Counted from the first letter of the stretch, positions 35,790 through 43,860 are shown. The stretch: DNA of 58,801 nucleotides from an uncultured Oscillospiraceae bacterium (GCA_900553955.1 USFO01000002.1:1-58801), one strand, 5' to 3'. The notes: a model not told the origin generated them from the letters alone. Translations and numbers: made by a program.

Positions 35790-36407
35790 ATGAAAGAACG
35801 AAAGCTTACCGAAAAGGAGCGGCGCCGCAAGGAAAAGTTTGATGTGCTCTGCGAAGAAATGGCGGAAAGCGGCTACGCCAAAACCGATTTAACCGTGGGC
35901 ATTGTTGCGGCGAACCTGCTTGCTTTTGTGATAATGGCGCCGTTCATGGCGTTGGCTTTGATTTTGTTTTTTTATATTGCCGACATCGGCAATATTACCC
36001 TCAGCCTGTGGGAGCCGCTTGCGGTTCTTCCGGCGTTTATTGCCTTTGCGGCGGTGCATGAGTTTATTCACGGCATAACCTGGGGCTTCTTCGCCGGGCG
36101 CAGCGCCATTGAATACGGCATAATTTGGTCAATGCTCACACCTTACTGCACCTGTTCAAAGCCGCTTACCCGCGGACAGTACATACTCGGCGGGCTTATG
36201 CCCACCCTTGTTTTGGGAACGGTGCTCACCGCCGCAGCCTGCCTTTCCGGCAGCTTATTTTGGCTTTTTACGGCGGTTATTATGATTTTGGGCGGCGGCG
36301 GAGACTTTTTAATTGCTCTGAAAATACTGCTGCACAAATCAAAGGGAAAAGCCACGCTTTATTACGACCACCCATACGAATGCGGCGTGGTTGTGTTTGA
36401 AAAATAA
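35790..36407 (+). CDS. DUF3267 membrane protein with HExxH
   Basis: A 205-residue protein with about four membrane segments. HEFIH at residues 90-94 sits at a membrane helix, as in the DUF3267 family, which is thought to be zinc metalloprotease-like, but no substrate is known. A basic N-terminal segment (KERRRKEKF) precedes the first helix. It is 24 bases before the DUF1003 gene, possibly one transcript. Confidence 0.82.
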   Translation: MKERKLTEKERRRKEKFDVLCEEMAESGYAKTDLTVGIVAANLLAFVIMAPFMALALILFFYIADIGNITLSLWEPLAVLPAFIAFAAVHEFIHGITWGFFAGRSAIEYGIIWSMLTPYCTCSKPLTRGQYILGGLMPTLVLGTVLTAAACLSGSLFWLFTAVIMILGGGGDFLIALKILLHKSKGKATLYYDHPYECGVVVFEK

Positions 36408-36430
36408 TTTCACGAAAGGGCTGACTTCCT

Positions 36431-36979
36431 ATGAAAGAGAACAGAAAGCTTTTAACCGAAATTGTAGAAGACATAGAACGCGATATGACCGATGAAGAAG
36501 TGCTGAAGCTCCTTGCCGGAAGCAAAATTTCCGTAAATCCGTCAAAGGACAGGGAAAAATACACCTTTGGGCAGAAGGCGGCGGACGCCATAGCAAAGTT
36601 CGCCGGAAGCTGGGCGTTTATTTTTTCCTTTGTGGGCGTGCTCGCGGCGTGGATGGTGATAAATATTATCCTTGCGGCAAAAGCGTTCGACCCGTATCCG
36701 TTTATTCTGCTGAACCTTGTGCTCTCCTGCGTGGCTGCCATTCAGGCTCCCCTTATTATGATGAGTCAGAACCGCCAGGAGGAAAAGGATCGCCGCCGTG
36801 CAGAAAACGACTACAAGGTGAACCTCAAAACCGAGATTATGATAGAGGATATTTACGACAAAGTCACCGCAATTCTTGTAAAGCAAAAAGCAATTGAAAA
36901 AGAGCTGCACAGAGGGGAAGTCGCCGCCGCGCCGGATAAAAGCGCCGCTGCGCCGGGGGACGGAGCTGACGAAAAATAA
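36431..36979 (+). CDS. DUF1003 membrane protein
   Basis: A 182-residue protein with two membrane segments in the family pattern GSWAFIFSFVGVLAAWMVIN and PFILLNLVLSCVAAIQAPLIMMSQNRQ, followed by a charged helix (EEKDRRRAENDYKVN). The N-terminus is acidic and the C-terminal about 20 residues are low complexity. The role of DUF1003 is unknown. Confidence 0.88.
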   Translation: MKENRKLLTEIVEDIERDMTDEEVLKLLAGSKISVNPSKDREKYTFGQKAADAIAKFAGSWAFIFSFVGVLAAWMVINIILAAKAFDPYPFILLNLVLSCVAAIQAPLIMMSQNRQEEKDRRRAENDYKVNLKTEIMIEDIYDKVTAILVKQKAIEKELHRGEVAAAPDKSAAAPGDGADEK

Positions 36980-36989
36980 GCAAAAAGAG

Positions 36990-37018
36990 CCGGTGCCCAT
37001 TTTGAGCACCGGATTTTT
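36990..37018 (+). terminator. GTGC/GAGCAC terminator after the DUF1003 gene
   Basis: CCGGTGCcCA pairs with TGAGCACCGG and runs into A-T6. One arm has a mismatch (GTGCCC), the other the full GAGCAC. Confidence 0.85.
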
Positions 37019-37024
37019 TGCGAA

Positions 37025-37058
37025 CAAAGCCCCGTGCTCATTTTGAGCACGGGGCTTG
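37025..37058. terminator. GTGCTC-type palindrome between convergent genes
   Basis: AAGCCCCGTGCTCA pairs perfectly with TGAGCACGGGGCTT. It serves the DUF1003 and queT ends. Two extra GTGCTC words follow at about 37088 and 37101. Confidence 0.85.
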
Positions 37059-37102
37059 TTTGACTTTAAGCACGGAGCCTTAATTGGTGCTCAAAGCCGT
37101 GC

Positions 37103-37591
37103 TCAAAAGTTCAGCTTATATTTTTTTAGCGTTTTCGCCAGTATAACGCCCAGAATGCCGGCGCATACAAGCTCGCCCGCGCCGACGGTAAGTGCAAAAA
37201 ACGGCAGCGTACCCTCAGCGCCGTAGGCATAGCGCAGCACCGGCGGAATAATAACCATGTTCGCCACAATGGTGGGCAGCGGCGCAAGGTAAACGCTTTT
37301 ATTGCGCAGGGCGTATGCGCCCCATGCGCCAAGAAGGGTTGCAAGGCTTCCGAAAACAACATCCCAAACGGCGTTGCCTGCAATCAGATTGTAAATTGCA
37401 CAGCCCACAAACAGTCCCGGAATTGCCGCGGGGGTAAACAGCGGCAGCACGCACAGCATTTCGGAAATGCGGAACTGTATAACTCCGCTGTCAAGCCCGA
37501 AAATCTTCGAGAGCCATGTAAGCACAACATAAAGCGCAGCAACCGCCGCCGCTCTGGTGATAAATACGGTACCTTTGTTTTTGATAGACAT
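37103..37591 (-). CDS. queT: QueT, queuosine-precursor transporter (ECF S component)
   Basis: A 162-residue protein with about five to six membrane helices. The family pattern TRAAAVAALYVVLTW, the VIQFRISEMLCVLPLF segment and the GCAIYNLIAGNAVWDVVFGSLATLLG segment identify QueT, the substrate-binding component that brings preQ1-type precursors into the cell with an ECF module encoded elsewhere. ATG 37591 was preferred over 37600 because AGAGGGG is 11 bases before it and only 2-3 before the other. A riboswitch-like leader and a good promoter are upstream. Confidence 0.9.
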   Translation of the reverse strand: MSIKNKGTVFITRAAAVAALYVVLTWLSKIFGLDSGVIQFRISEMLCVLPLFTPAAIPGLFVGCAIYNLIAGNAVWDVVFGSLATLLGAWGAYALRNKSVYLAPLPTIVANMVIIPPVLRYAYGAEGTLPFFALTVGAGELVCAGILGVILAKTLKKYKLNF

Positions 37592-37607
37592 AATTAACAT
37601 TTCCCCT

Positions 37608-37645
37608 CTGGTTTTGTTTTACGTGAGGAAGGCTTCAAACTCACA
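37608..37645 (-). promoter_or_regulatory. probable preQ1-I riboswitch of queT
   Basis: On the minus strand, stem GTGAG (37640-37644) with CTCAC (37623-37627). Loop bases TTTG (37636-37639) can pair with CAAA (37613-37616) in the A-rich tail GTAAAACAAAACC, giving an H-type pseudoknot as in preQ1-I. The ribosome site AGAGGGG follows directly. queT is a known preQ1-regulated gene. The loop sequence does not fully match the consensus I know, so the call is likely but not certain. Confidence 0.6.
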
Positions 37646-37652
37646 AAAAGCT

Positions 37653-37681
37653 ATTATAGCACCTGTCACAGCCATTGGCAA
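37653..37681 (-). promoter_or_regulatory. queT promoter
   Basis: On the minus strand TTGCCA (37676-37681), 17-base spacer, TATAAT (37653-37658), placing the start just before the riboswitch stem. Confidence 0.88.
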
Positions 37682-37693
37682 GTGTTTGTTTAC

Positions 37694-37732
37694 ACAAAAG
37701 CTCCGTGCTCAAAACGAGCACGGAGCTTTTGT
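37694..37732 (-). terminator. GTGCTC-type terminator after the SDR gene
   Basis: ACAAAAGCTCCGTGCTC pairs perfectly over 17 bases with GAGCACGGAGCTTTTGT. A second short pair GTGCTC/GAGCAC is at 37755-37770. Confidence 0.9.
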
Positions 37733-37780
37733 CTATGTTTTAGTGCAGAAAGAACGGTGCTCAAATGAGCACGAGAGGTT

Positions 37781-38539
37781 TTACTGTGCGCTGTAACCGC
37801 CGTCGATAACAAGCTTGGTGCCGGTGACGAAGCGGCCTTCGTCGGATGCAAGGAACAGAACGCCGTAGGCAACGTCGTTCGGCTCGCCGAAGTAGCCGAT
37901 AGGATAACGCTTGATGTCGTTGTCGAGGTAGTGGGGGTCGTCCTCAAGCAGACCTTTGACAAGGGGAGTCATAACGGTGCCGGGGCATACGCAGTTTACG
38001 CGGATGTGGTCGGGAGCATACTGGATGGCGTCCTTCTGGGTCATGATAACAATGGTGCCCTTGGTTGCGTGATAGGGAGTAAGCTCGGTGTCGCCGACGA
38101 TGCCGGAAAGGGAGGAGGTGTTGACGATAGCGCCTTTGCCGCTTTCACGAAGGTATTTGATTGCGTGCTTGGTCATAAAGAGAACGCTCTTTACATTGAT
38201 GGCGAACATTCTGTCCCAGTCGGCTTCTTCAACTTCTTCGGTGGGAACGTCCGGACCGGTGATGCCCGCGTTGTTTACAAGGATGTCGAGCTTGCCGAAT
38301 TTTTCAACGACCTGTGCAAGAACGTCTGCACATTCTTTTTCTTTGGAAGCGTCGAGGTGCCAGTATTCGGCTTCGCCGCCTTCGGCTCTTATCATTTCAA
38401 CGGTTTCCATGCCGTTTGCGTCGTTGATGTCGGTAACGGCGACTTTAGCGCCCTCTTTTGCGAAAAGAACGGCTTCCGCTCTGCCAAGTCCGCTGCCGGA
38501 ACCGGTGACTATTGCTACTTTTCCTTTAACTCTATCCAT
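37781..38539 (-). CDS. short-chain dehydrogenase/reductase
   Basis: A 252-residue NAD(P)-dependent oxidoreductase of the classical SDR type. TGSGSGLG (cofactor loop, residues about 12-19), NNAG (about 90), the catalytic serine in NTSSLSG, YHATK (about residues 155-159) and the PGTVMTPL segment are present. ITDINDAN after the second strand suggests NAD(H) preference (Asp). It is followed on the same strand by nothing for 190 bases and preceded by a GRP transporter; a sugar or polyol is the likely substrate, but steroid-type SDRs look similar. Confidence 0.9.
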   Translation of the reverse strand: MDRVKGKVAIVTGSGSGLGRAEAVLFAKEGAKVAVTDINDANGMETVEMIRAEGGEAEYWHLDASKEKECADVLAQVVEKFGKLDILVNNAGITGPDVPTEEVEEADWDRMFAINVKSVLFMTKHAIKYLRESGKGAIVNTSSLSGIVGDTELTPYHATKGTIVIMTQKDAIQYAPDHIRVNCVCPGTVMTPLVKGLLEDDPHYLDNDIKRYPIGYFGEPNDVAYGVLFLASDEGRFVTGTKLVIDGGYSAQ

Positions 38540-38568
38540 TTTAATATCCTCCGTTTAATAAAATTTGT

Positions 38569-39441
38569 TTATACAGAACCGACAAGGCCGACCATAATGC
38601 AGCCCGCGGTAATGAACGCTGCGCCGAGAATGGAATGAACCAGTTCGGAGCGGGTCTTTTGCTTGTGCTCTTTAAGAATTGCAAAGCCAAGCAGGGTTTC
38701 GATTACAAGGCAGAGCTGCGCCATGGTATAGCCGACAGCAACGCCGTTGAGCTGGTTCGAGAAAATGAGGGAGAAGTTCGCCGCGGCATAGATAATGCCG
38801 GGAATCATCTGCTTTGCGGTGTCGCTGCCGAATTTCTTCACGTCTTTTCCAACAAAAAGGCTGAGAATGAGGGAACCGAGCACCATGCCAACCGCCTGGG
38901 GGAACACCGCGGTAAGGCCGTCGGCGTTTACTACGCGAAGCGCGTAGTTCCATATGCAGAAGCCGCACGCGCCGATGGTCAGGGTGATAAGGCCTTTTTT
39001 AAGGGTCGCCTTGCTTGCGCCGGATTTGTTGGAGGTGTAGGCGGTAAGGTTGCCGCCGATGATTACGCAGGCGATGGCGGAAAGGCCAAGTATGATTTGG
39101 TTTGTGGTGGTCCACTCGTGGAAAACCAGAACGCCGACTATGGCGTTGAGCACCATTTCAATACTTATGGATAGGGCAAATGCCTTTGAAGTACCTAGAA
39201 TGGAGTAGGAAGTGAACTGGCAAAGCTGGCCGACGGACCACGCAAGTCCCGAGATAAGGCAGCCGATGGCAAGTCCGACGGTTACGGCGGGCTTAAAGAT
39301 GATAAGTACGATGATTGCAAGTATGCCGCAGCCGAAGGAAGTGCCAAGCTGCTGGTTAATAGGCTTGCCGCCAAGCTTGCTTACAAGAACGGGGGTGAAT
39401 CCCCAGAAAAACGCAGGAAGAAGTCCAACAAAGAATTCCAT
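38569..39441 (-). CDS. GRP-family sugar transporter (GlcU/RhaT-like)
   Basis: A 290-residue membrane protein with ten likely helices in two similar halves, typical of the drug/metabolite superfamily. GLLPAFFWGFTPVLVSKLGG and the TSKAFALSISIEMVLNAI segment fit the glucose/ribose porter group. ATG 39441 was chosen because GGAGG lies 6 bases upstream; an ATG at 39447 abuts the ribosome site. It is 29 bases before the SDR gene, so the two form an operon. Confidence 0.85.
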   Translation of the reverse strand: MEFFVGLLPAFFWGFTPVLVSKLGGKPINQQLGTSFGCGILAIIVLIIFKPAVTVGLAIGCLISGLAWSVGQLCQFTSYSILGTSKAFALSISIEMVLNAIVGVLVFHEWTTTNQIILGLSAIACVIIGGNLTAYTSNKSGASKATLKKGLITLTIGACGFCIWNYALRVVNADGLTAVFPQAVGMVLGSLILSLFVGKDVKKFGSDTAKQMIPGIIYAAANFSLIFSNQLNGVAVGYTMAQLCLVIETLLGFAILKEHKQKTRSELVHSILGAAFITAGCIMVGLVGSV

Positions 39442-39493
39442 ACGCATCCTCCTCTAAAAATCAAAGTGCGAAAACAAAATGTCATGACAACCG

Positions 39494-39534
39494 TTAACGC
39501 TGTTAAGTATAGTCCTGCGTTTAGTTTTTAACAA
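39494..39534 (-). promoter_or_regulatory. promoter and operator of the transporter-SDR operon
   Basis: Minus strand: TTGTTA (39529-39534), 17-base spacer, TATACT (39506-39511). The palindrome TTAAC-GCT-GTTAA (39494-39506) overlaps the -10 end and the start site, so a repressor is likely. A 10-base palindrome TGTCATGACA (39480-39489) lies next to it. Confidence 0.8.
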
Positions 39535-39752
39535 TAGACATAGTCACAATATTTTTATGATAAAATCACTGTTAGCTTTGCAAAACTGTGATGGTTTCAA
39601 GGATATTGTATTATAAAATCACACGGTTCTTTATATATAAAAAATGAGCAGCCCGGTGGGCTGCCCATTTCGGTATGCCGAGAAAGTCACGATATACAGG
39701 ATTTTTTCATTTTTTGTGAATTAAATTATATGTTAGCGAAAAGGAAGATAGT
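39535..39752. other. gene-free stretch with one hairpin
   Basis: The stretch 39442-39867 has no gene that can be supported. This part is AT-rich. It holds a hairpin GAGCAGCCC against GGGCTGCcC (39646-39666) with T6 on the minus strand, so it may be a second terminator for the AraC gene. The rest shows no structure I can name; copy 2 of the tag repeat follows. Confidence 0.5.
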
Positions 39753-39851
39753 AACGAAAGAAACCCATCAGGGGTGTCTTTCGTTTTTGTTCAAGTCCTC
39801 TTGGCGGAAAACAAAGTTTTCTGCCAAGAGGAGCAGCCCGGTGGGCTGCTC
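39753..39851. repeat. conserved-tag hairpin repeat, copy 2
   Basis: Same layout as copy 1: block CCCAT (39764-39768), tag CTTTCGTTTTTGTTCAAGT (39778-39796), hairpin CCTCTTGGCGGAAAAC against GTTTTCTGCCAAGAGG (39797-39831) and hairpin GAGCAGCCC against GGGCTGCTC (39831-39851). An extra stem AACGAAAG against CTTTCGTT (39753-39785) includes part of the tag. It lies just 3' of the AraC gene. Confidence 0.7.
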
Positions 39852-39867
39852 CATAGCATGAGAATTT

Positions 39868-40755
39868 TTATTTGTTTTTGCGCACTTCAAGGGGCGCTTT
39901 TCCAAATTTTTCACGAAAAGATTTCGTAAAATAGCTTTTGTCCTGAAAGCCGCAAAGCTCCGAAATTTTGCCGACCTTCTTATTCGTGACCCGCAAAAGC
40001 TCCTCCGCCTTTTCAAGGCGGTAGTTTTTAAGATACTGTATCGGCGAGGTGCCCACGGTTTTGTTAAAGCAGAGCATACACTCGTTTTTGCTTAGGGCGC
40101 CCGCCTTCGCGATGTCCGAAAGGGTGATTTGCCTTTGATAGTTTTGCCAAATGTAAAGCAGCATGGTCTTTACTTTTGAGATATAGTTGTTCTCGGCGTG
40201 TTCTTCGGCGAAGGAATGGGCGGAATTTTCCGCGGCGAGGGCGACGATTTTTGTCACAAGCTCCCTGGCTTCAAGCTCGTACATATCCGCTTCGCTTTTG
40301 AAAAGGGCGAATATTTCCTCGATGCAGCGGCGGATTTTTGCCTGCCATTCGTTTTCCGCACTCAGAACGCAGCCGGAAAAATCCCGCCGCTCCACCAGTG
40401 GCAAAAGGTATTTTCGCCAAAAAACGCTGTCGGCGAAGCCGCCCACAAACTCCTTGGTGAAAACAACGCAGCGCACGCGGCAGCTTTTGCCGCTGATGTT
40501 TGAAAGGGAATGCAGCGCGCCGGAATTTATAAAGTACCCTTCGCCGGGGCGGAGGGAATACTCGCAGCCCTCGATGCAGAGGAAGGCTTCGCCGCCCTCC
40601 ACAAGCGCCGCTTCAAACTGGTCGTGCCAGTGCCACGGCTCAATGCGTTCGCAAAGGTCGTATTCATAGCAGGTGACCGGAAATTCGCGGTCGCATTCCG
40701 GAATGAATTCCATTTTGCTGAAATCTATTGTTGAACTGCTGCCGGATAAAATCAT
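39868..40755 (-). CDS. AraC-family regulator with cupin domain
   Basis: A 295-residue regulator. The N-terminal cupin sensor (WHWHDQFEAALVEGG, PGEGYFINSGALHSL, about residues 40-90) binds a ligand. The two helix-turn-helix motifs are at the C-terminus: ITLSDIAKAGALSKNECMLC and VGKISELCGFQDKSYFTKSF. GGAGG is 7 bases before ATG. It lies upstream of, and on the same strand as, the transporter-SDR operon and is the natural candidate regulator for it. Confidence 0.9.
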   Translation of the reverse strand: MILSGSSSTIDFSKMEFIPECDREFPVTCYEYDLCERIEPWHWHDQFEAALVEGGEAFLCIEGCEYSLRPGEGYFINSGALHSLSNISGKSCRVRCVVFTKEFVGGFADSVFWRKYLLPLVERRDFSGCVLSAENEWQAKIRRCIEEIFALFKSEADMYELEARELVTKIVALAAENSAHSFAEEHAENNYISKVKTMLLYIWQNYQRQITLSDIAKAGALSKNECMLCFNKTVGTSPIQYLKNYRLEKAEELLRVTNKKVGKISELCGFQDKSYFTKSFREKFGKAPLEVRKNK

Positions 40756-40786
40756 GGCGCCGCCTCCTTCGCAAACTTATAAAAAT

Positions 40787-40815
40787 ATTATACCAAACCC
40801 GCCGGAATTGCGCAA
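40787..40815 (-). promoter_or_regulatory. araC-type gene promoter
   Basis: Minus strand: TTGCGC (40810-40815), 17-base spacer, TATAAT (40787-40792). Confidence 0.85.
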
Positions 40816-40932
40816 GCACCGCCTTTCGTAAACTCCTTAACACCGATAAATAAGCCAAAAAACGCGGTTTTCTTAAATTTTTTATGAACAAACCCTGAAA
40901 AAAGCTTTACAAAAGCGGATTTTTGCCCTAAA

Positions 40933-40951
40933 CTCTATATATAGATTAGAG
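40933..40951 (+). promoter_or_regulatory. MerR-type operator before the merR gene
   Basis: CTCTA, 9 bases, TAGAG (40933-40951), a clean dyad 17 bases before ATG. A possible promoter is TTTACA (about 40907) with TAAACT 17 bases later. The same dyad, CTCTA-N9-TAGGG, lies in the next gene's promoter at 41820-41838. Confidence 0.75.
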
Positions 40952-40967
40952 TTTTTGAGGTGATTTT

Positions 40968-41819
40968 ATGAAAGAACAGCTTCTTTCCATAGGAAAAATG
41001 GCGGAAATCAACGGAGTCAGCATTCCCACCCTGCGGCTCTATGACAAAAACGGGCTGCTTAAACCCGCCTACATTGACCCGGAGAGCGGCTACCGCTACT
41101 ACACCCTTCAGCAGACGGCGCGGCTTGACATTATAGCGTATATGAAGGAGCTGGGCATGAGCCTTGGCGAAATTGCAAGCGTCCTTTGCAAGGAGGACAT
41201 TGCCCTCATCGAGGGCATTCTGGCGCAGAAGAACGAGCAGCTTCACGAGCAGATGCGGCGCCTCAAGGAGCGCCATGACGCGGTGGAGCGCGCCATTTTG
41301 CAGATAGAACGCTACCGCAAGTCCCCCGCCACCGGAACCATAGCCCTTGAGTACATAGACAGGCGCTATATATGGTCAATCAAATGCCCGGTAAATTTTT
41401 ACGAAAAGGACCGCAACAGCTACGAAGAAACGGTTATGGCGCTGCGAAAAGGGCTGCTGAAAGCGGGAATTCCGCAGGTTCACAGCTACAATCTCGGCAC
41501 GTCGATCCTGCAAAAGAACTTCGAGCGGGGCAAGTTTATTGCGGATAAAGTGTTTATTTTCTCCGACAGAAAAATCCTTGAGCACCCGGGGAATATTTCC
41601 ACGGTGGACAGCGGAATGTTCGCCTGCATTTATCTTGACGACTATGACGATGAAATTGACTACGGCACGCGGCTTTTGAACTTTTGCCGGGAAAACGGCT
41701 ACATAATCGGCGGAGATTACATCTGCGAGGAGCTTACGGAGTTCAACGTTTTTGACGACAGCAGGCGAAATATGTTCCTCCGGCTGCAAGTCCCGATAAA
41801 ATTTTCACAAAAAGCTTGA
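40968..41819 (+). CDS. MerR-family regulator with effector domain
   Basis: A 283-residue regulator. The winged-helix part is SIGKMAEINGVSIPTLRLYD then SGYRYYTLQQTARLDIIAY, followed by the dimer coiled coil (about residues 75-125). The C-terminal about 150 residues resemble a GyrI/BmrR-type ligand-binding fold (YLDDYDDEIDY and FLRLQVPI). The stop TGA overlaps the -35 box of the next gene. It most probably controls that gene and itself, since both have the same dyad. Confidence 0.9.
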   Translation: MKEQLLSIGKMAEINGVSIPTLRLYDKNGLLKPAYIDPESGYRYYTLQQTARLDIIAYMKELGMSLGEIASVLCKEDIALIEGILAQKNEQLHEQMRRLKERHDAVERAILQIERYRKSPATGTIALEYIDRRYIWSIKCPVNFYEKDRNSYEETVMALRKGLLKAGIPQVHSYNLGTSILQKNFERGKFIADKVFIFSDRKILEHPGNISTVDSGMFACIYLDDYDDEIDYGTRLLNFCRENGYIIGGDYICEELTEFNVFDDSRRNMFLRLQVPIKFSQKA

Positions 41820-41846
41820 CTCTAACCTAAGATTAGGGCTTATACT
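41816..41846 (+). promoter_or_regulatory. MerR-regulated promoter with 19-base spacer
   Basis: TTGACT (41816-41821), 19-base spacer, TATACT (41841-41846). The spacer carries the dyad CTCTA-N9-TAGGG (41820-41838). A 19-base spacer with a central dyad is the hallmark of promoters that MerR proteins activate by DNA untwisting. Confidence 0.88.
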
Positions 41847-41889
41847 GTACTCACAAACAAAAAATCATTGTTTATGGGAGGAAATAATC

Positions 41890-42918
41890 ATGGATAGAAA
41901 AGTTAGAGTTGTTCAGTACGGCTGCGGCAAAATGGCTAAATACATTGTAAGATACCTTTACAACCACGGCGCAGAGGTTGTCGGCGCTATCGACGTCAAC
42001 CCCGCAGTAGTCGGCATGGATGTGGGCGATTTTGCAGAGCTTGGCTTTAAGACCGGCGTTATCATTTCCGGCGACGCAGACAAAGTTCTTGACGAAAGCA
42101 AAGCGGATGTTGCAATCGTAACTCTGTTCAGCTTTATCAGCGACATTTATTCTCATGTTGAAAAATGCGTATCCCGCGGAATCAATGTAATCACCACCTG
42201 TGAAGAAGCTATTTATCCCTGCACCACCGCAAAAGAGCAGGTCGAGAAGCTTGACGCCATTGCAAAAGAGCACAACTGCACCGTCACCGGCTCCGGTATG
42301 CAGGATATATTCTGGATCAACATGGTTGCTCTTGCAGCAGCGGGCTGCGACAGCCTTAAAAAAATCAAAGGTGCATACAGCTACAACGTAGACGAATACG
42401 GACTTGCACTTGCAAACGCCCACGGTTGTGACCTTTCCGCAGAAGAGTTCGAAGCAAAAATTGCTCACCCCGAAGAGTTTGAGCCTTCCTATGCATGGAA
42501 CGCCAGCGAAGCTATCTGCAACAAGCTCGGTCTGACCATCAAATCCATCGACCAGAAGCATGTTCCTTATATCGTTGACCACGACGTTTACAGCGAAACC
42601 CTCGGTTCCACCATCAAAGCAGGCCGCTGCATAGGTATGTCCGCTGTTGTTACCATCGAAACCGAACAGGGCATCACCGTTGAAGAAGAGACTATCGGCA
42701 AGGTCTACGGACCGGAAGACGGCGATATGTGCGACTGGTGGCTCACCGGCGAACCCAATGTGGAATATCATGTTGTAAAGCCCGCCACCGTTGAACACAC
42801 CTGTGCCACCGTTGTTAACCGCCTGCCTTCCCTCCTCAAAGCTCCGGCAGGCTATGTAACCTGCGACCAGCTTGAAGAGGTTCACTTTCTCACCGAGTCC
42901 ATGGAGAAATACTGCTGA
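41890..42918 (+). CDS. 2,4-diaminopentanoate dehydrogenase-like oxidoreductase
   Basis: A 342-residue NAD(P)-dependent enzyme. The N-terminal Rossmann domain (VVQYGCGKMAKYIVRYL, AIDVNPAVVG) resembles dihydrodipicolinate reductase; the rest fits the DapB-like group with 2,4-diaminopentanoate dehydrogenase of ornithine fermentation. No other ornithine-fermentation gene is near, so the substrate is open; an amine or amino acid is likely. Codon use is strongly biased as in highly expressed genes, and the gene has only one GAGCAC word. GGGAGG precedes ATG. It is probably activated by the MerR protein just upstream. Confidence 0.75.
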   Translation: MDRKVRVVQYGCGKMAKYIVRYLYNHGAEVVGAIDVNPAVVGMDVGDFAELGFKTGVIISGDADKVLDESKADVAIVTLFSFISDIYSHVEKCVSRGINVITTCEEAIYPCTTAKEQVEKLDAIAKEHNCTVTGSGMQDIFWINMVALAAAGCDSLKKIKGAYSYNVDEYGLALANAHGCDLSAEEFEAKIAHPEEFEPSYAWNASEAICNKLGLTIKSIDQKHVPYIVDHDVYSETLGSTIKAGRCIGMSAVVTIETEQGITVEEETIGKVYGPEDGDMCDWWLTGEPNVEYHVVKPATVEHTCATVVNRLPSLLKAPAGYVTCDQLEEVHFLTESMEKYC

Positions 42919-42959
42919 TTATTTGTTTCCTACTTGTTTCTAAAATATATTTGAAGAAG

Positions 42960-42991
42960 GCACCGTGCTCGAATGAGCACGGTGCTTTTTT
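42960..42991 (+). terminator. GTGCTC-type terminator after the dehydrogenase gene
   Basis: GCACCGTGCTC pairs with GAGCACGGTGC, followed by T6. Confidence 0.92.
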
Positions 42992-43001
42992 GCTTTACTG
43001 A

Positions 43002-43030
43002 ATCGGTGCTCAAATGAGCACTGATTTTTA
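43002..43030. terminator. second GTGCTC-type hairpin
   Basis: ATCGGTGCTC pairs with GAGCACTGAT (one G-T) and is followed by T5. Confidence 0.7.
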
Positions 43031-43120
43031 TATCCGCAAAAAAAGCCGATGCTCATGCGGGGGTACGAAGATTTTACACGCAGCATTGCAAAATTTTTCA
43101 CAAATTATACGTAAAGTATG

Positions 43121-43184
43121 TTGACAACTGCGCCTTTCTGTGGTATATTAAAACTCCTGTTTTGAAACAACTGTTTCAAAACAG
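43121..43184 (+). promoter_or_regulatory. TetR gene promoter and 28-base operator
   Basis: TTGACA (43121-43126), 17-base spacer, TATATT (43144-43149). At the start site lies a perfect inverted repeat CTGTTTTGAAACA, AC, TGTTTCAAAACAG (43157-43184), which fits a TetR dimer-of-dimers site and self-repression. Confidence 0.92.
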
Positions 43185-43212
43185 AGCTTACCGAGTAACG
43201 GAGAGTGATTAT

Positions 43213-43860
43213 ATGCCGCCAAAACCCAAATTCACAAAAGAAGAAATAGTCGGCGCCGCAAAAGAGCTTGTGCGCGAAAAAGGGCTTTCGGCTCTTACCG
43301 CGCGAGAGCTTGCTAAGCGGCTTGGCAGCTCGCCGCGGCCTATATTCACAGCTTTTCGCAGCATGAAGGAGGTTGCGGATGCGGTAAATGACTCCGTAAT
43401 GGAGGAATTTAACCGCCGCCTGCGCGAAGCGGCAAAGTTCACCCCCGCTTTTAAAGAGGTGGGTATGCAGATGATCCGCTTTGCAAGCGATGAGCCCAAC
43501 CTTTTTAATATGTTATATACCAAGGACGGCAGGCAGGAAAGCTTCAGCGGTGTTTTTGGCCACCTTGGCGAAATGGAGGAGCTTTGCATAAAGCTTGTTA
43601 TGCGGGATTACGGTCTGAACGAGAATGAAGCGGCGCTGCTTTTTAAGAACAGCTGGCTGCACTGCTACGGAATTTCCGCACTTTGCGCCGCGGGCATTGC
43701 TACTTTCAGCGAGGAGGACATTCTCAAGCTGATGACCGAGGAATTTATGGGGCTGATGATGCTCATAAAGTCCGGCAAAATCGAAGTTACGGTAGTAAAA
43801 CCCGTGCCCGATGCGAAGAAAAAGGACTTTAAGGTGGAGGAAATCTGGAAGCAGCTTTGA
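43213..43860 (+). CDS. TetR-family regulator
   Basis: A 215-residue regulator with an N-terminal helix-turn-helix (KFTKEEIVGAAKELVREKG then LTARELAKRLGSSPRPIFTAF) and a helical ligand-binding domain. The ATG at 43213, with GGAGAG 7 bases upstream, was chosen; an upstream ATG at 43162 lies inside the operator. It leads the ABC transporter cluster and most probably represses itself; control of the downstream genes is an inference from position. Confidence 0.9.
   Translation: MPPKPKFTKEEIVGAAKELVREKGLSALTARELAKRLGSSPRPIFTAFRSMKEVADAVNDSVMEEFNRRLREAAKFTPAFKEVGMQMIRFASDEPNLFNMLYTKDGRQESFSGVFGHLGEMEELCIKLVMRDYGLNENEAALLFKNSWLHCYGISALCAAGIATFSEEDILKLMTEEFMGLMMLIKSGKIEVTVVKPVPDAKKKDFKVEEIWKQL

Noticed and set aside
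37781..42918. bile-acid (bai) operon
   Set aside because: The SDR and the flavin enzyme resemble bai proteins, but they are 18 kb apart with different regulators, and no baiB, baiE, baiF or baiG is present.
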